Assembly (NCBI GenBank): GCA_021154065.1
Contig: JAJKJG010000121.1
Coordinates: forward strand, 1-7,737
Direction of reading: 5' to 3'
Source: Methylobacterium sp.
Lineage (GTDB): Bacteria > Pseudomonadota > Alphaproteobacteria > Rhizobiales > Beijerinckiaceae
Length of the DNA stretch: 7,737 bases
The notes under the pieces were generated by a model. It did no database searches. It saw nothing but the letters and a program-made list of their open reading frames with translations, and was not told where the DNA came from. A program made the translations under genes and the position numbers. Below are positions 7,416 through 7,737 of the stretch, one piece after another (positions within the stretch are counted from its first letter, which is position 1; every line of letters starts with the position of its first letter).

Positions 7416-7434
7416 CCTCTCCCATGGGGAGAGG
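7416..7434 (-). promoter_or_regulatory. lolC ribosome binding site inside the repeat's outer hairpin
   Basis: In the lolC transcript CCUCUCCC-CAU-GGGAGAGG forms a perfect 8-bp stem with a 3-nt loop, ending 6 nt before the ATG. The 3' arm GGGAGAGG is the only Shine-Dalgarno-like sequence for lolC, so the repeat both supplies and can hide the ribosome binding site. Confidence 0.5.
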
Positions 7435-7543
7435 TCGAGTCGCGGCAAAGCCGCGACCGGGTGAGGGGAGCGCCCGGACCGGAGAGACCGCAATCCATCA
7501 CCCGGACGGCTATCGCCGTCTCGACCTCTCCCTCCGGGAGAGG
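7416..7543. repeat. Paired inverted palindromic intergenic repeat (REP/BIME-like)
   Basis: A 128-bp element between proS and lolC, made of two copies of one repeat unit in opposite orientation. Each unit, read inward from the outer end, has a hairpin CCTCTCCC-N3-GGGAGAGG (7416-7434 and 7525-7543), then TCGA, a second hairpin (GTCGCGGC-AAA-GCCGCGAC at 7439-7457; GACGGC-TATC-GCCGTC at 7505-7520), then CGGGTGA. The outer hairpin and CGGGTGA are nearly the same in both copies, while the second stem differs in sequence but pairs perfectly in each. The two units are also complementary to each other, so the whole can fold as one long structure. Similar palindromes occur widely between genes in Rhizobiales (recollection, not searched). 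Confidence 0.85.
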
Positions 7544-7575
7544 TGGGCGCGCGCTCTGACGCCGGTGCAGCACCA

Positions 7576-7737
7576 TCACGCCTGAAGCCGCGCCACGACG
7601 TCGGCAACCGGCAGGAGCTCGCGCTCGCCCGTGGCGCGGCGCTTGAGCTCGACCTTGCCCTCGGCGAGGCTCTTCGGGCCGACGAGGACCTGCCACGGCG
7701 TGCCGATGAGGTCGGCGGTTGCGAACTTCGCGCCGGC
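7576..7737 (-). CDS. proS: Proline--tRNA ligase, C-terminal end (5' partial)
   Basis: The last 53 residues and stop codon of a class II prolyl-tRNA synthetase, which charges tRNA-Pro. The visible part, beginning [20 protein letters not shown] and including [14 protein letters not shown], is the end of the C-terminal anticodon-binding domain (the I-G-x-P-W and K-V-E-L-K-R-R-x-T-G-E runs are typical). The catalytic core is beyond the right edge. The frame runs exactly to the edge and codes from it. The gene lies upstream of lolC on the same strand, 166 nt away, an order often seen in alphaproteobacteria. Confidence 0.9.
   Translation of the reverse strand, partial: AGAKFATADLIGTPWQVLVGPKSLAEGKVELKRRATGERELLPVADVVARLQA

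Noticed and set aside
7416..7543. CRISPR array from the repeated CCTCTCCC...GGGAGAGG units
   Set aside because: Only two copies, in inverted orientation, with self-complementary inner parts and no regular spacers or cas genes; it fits a REP-like pair.
7410..7607. N-terminal extension of lolC to 7607
   Set aside because: The extra 66 residues are a translation of the palindromic repeat, resemble no signal or domain, and overlap the proS stop region; ATG 7409 gives the usual family N-terminus.

Overview
The window is GC-rich (roughly 70%) chromosomal DNA from an alphaproteobacterium, most likely in the Hyphomicrobiales (Rhizobiales). This rests on the minus-strand gene order proS - lolC - lolD - dnaE, on family-specific protein features (a DnaE1 with TDTDN and AANEPFF in its PHP domain, a GCG...CRP small secreted protein), on an alphaproteobacterial-type LexA site (GTTC-N7-GTTC), and on a CCTCTCCC...GGGAGAGG...GGGTGAGG intergenic palindrome of the kind common in that group. 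The genus cannot be fixed from sequence alone.

Layout. (1) 1-1199, plus strand: the C-terminal part of an autotransporter (end of passenger, linker and full beta-barrel); its start lies outside the window. (2) 1221-4682, minus strand: dnaE, the replicative DNA polymerase III alpha subunit, meeting the autotransporter tail to tail with only 21 nt between stop codons. A perfect 8-bp hairpin covers the dnaE ribosome binding site. (3) 4777-4878, minus strand: a 33-residue, single-helix hydrophobic protein with an excellent Shine-Dalgarno site. Its promoter has a perfect TTGACA -35 and 17-nt spacing, and a perfect LexA/SOS box fills the spacer. (4) 5024-5326, minus strand: a small secreted Cys-containing protein with its own strong intrinsic terminator. 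(5) 5441-7409, minus strand: lolD and lolC, the ATPase and permease of the lipoprotein-release transporter, 7 nt apart. (6) 7416-7543: a 128-bp element made of two inverted copies of a palindromic repeat, one end of which overlaps the lolC ribosome binding site. (7) 7576-7737, minus strand: the last 53 codons of proS.

The most interesting part is the tiny membrane-protein gene at 4777-4878. Promoter, SOS box, ribosome binding site and ORF fit together, and the design (tiny SOS-induced inner-membrane protein) recalls SidA, the SOS-induced division inhibitor of Caulobacter, and in size the SOS-induced toxin TisB of E. coli. It points the same way as dnaE with no clear terminator between them, so DNA damage may raise both a small membrane effector and the replicative polymerase. 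The rest is ordinary housekeeping: replication (dnaE), tRNA charging (proS), and lipoprotein sorting (lolCD).
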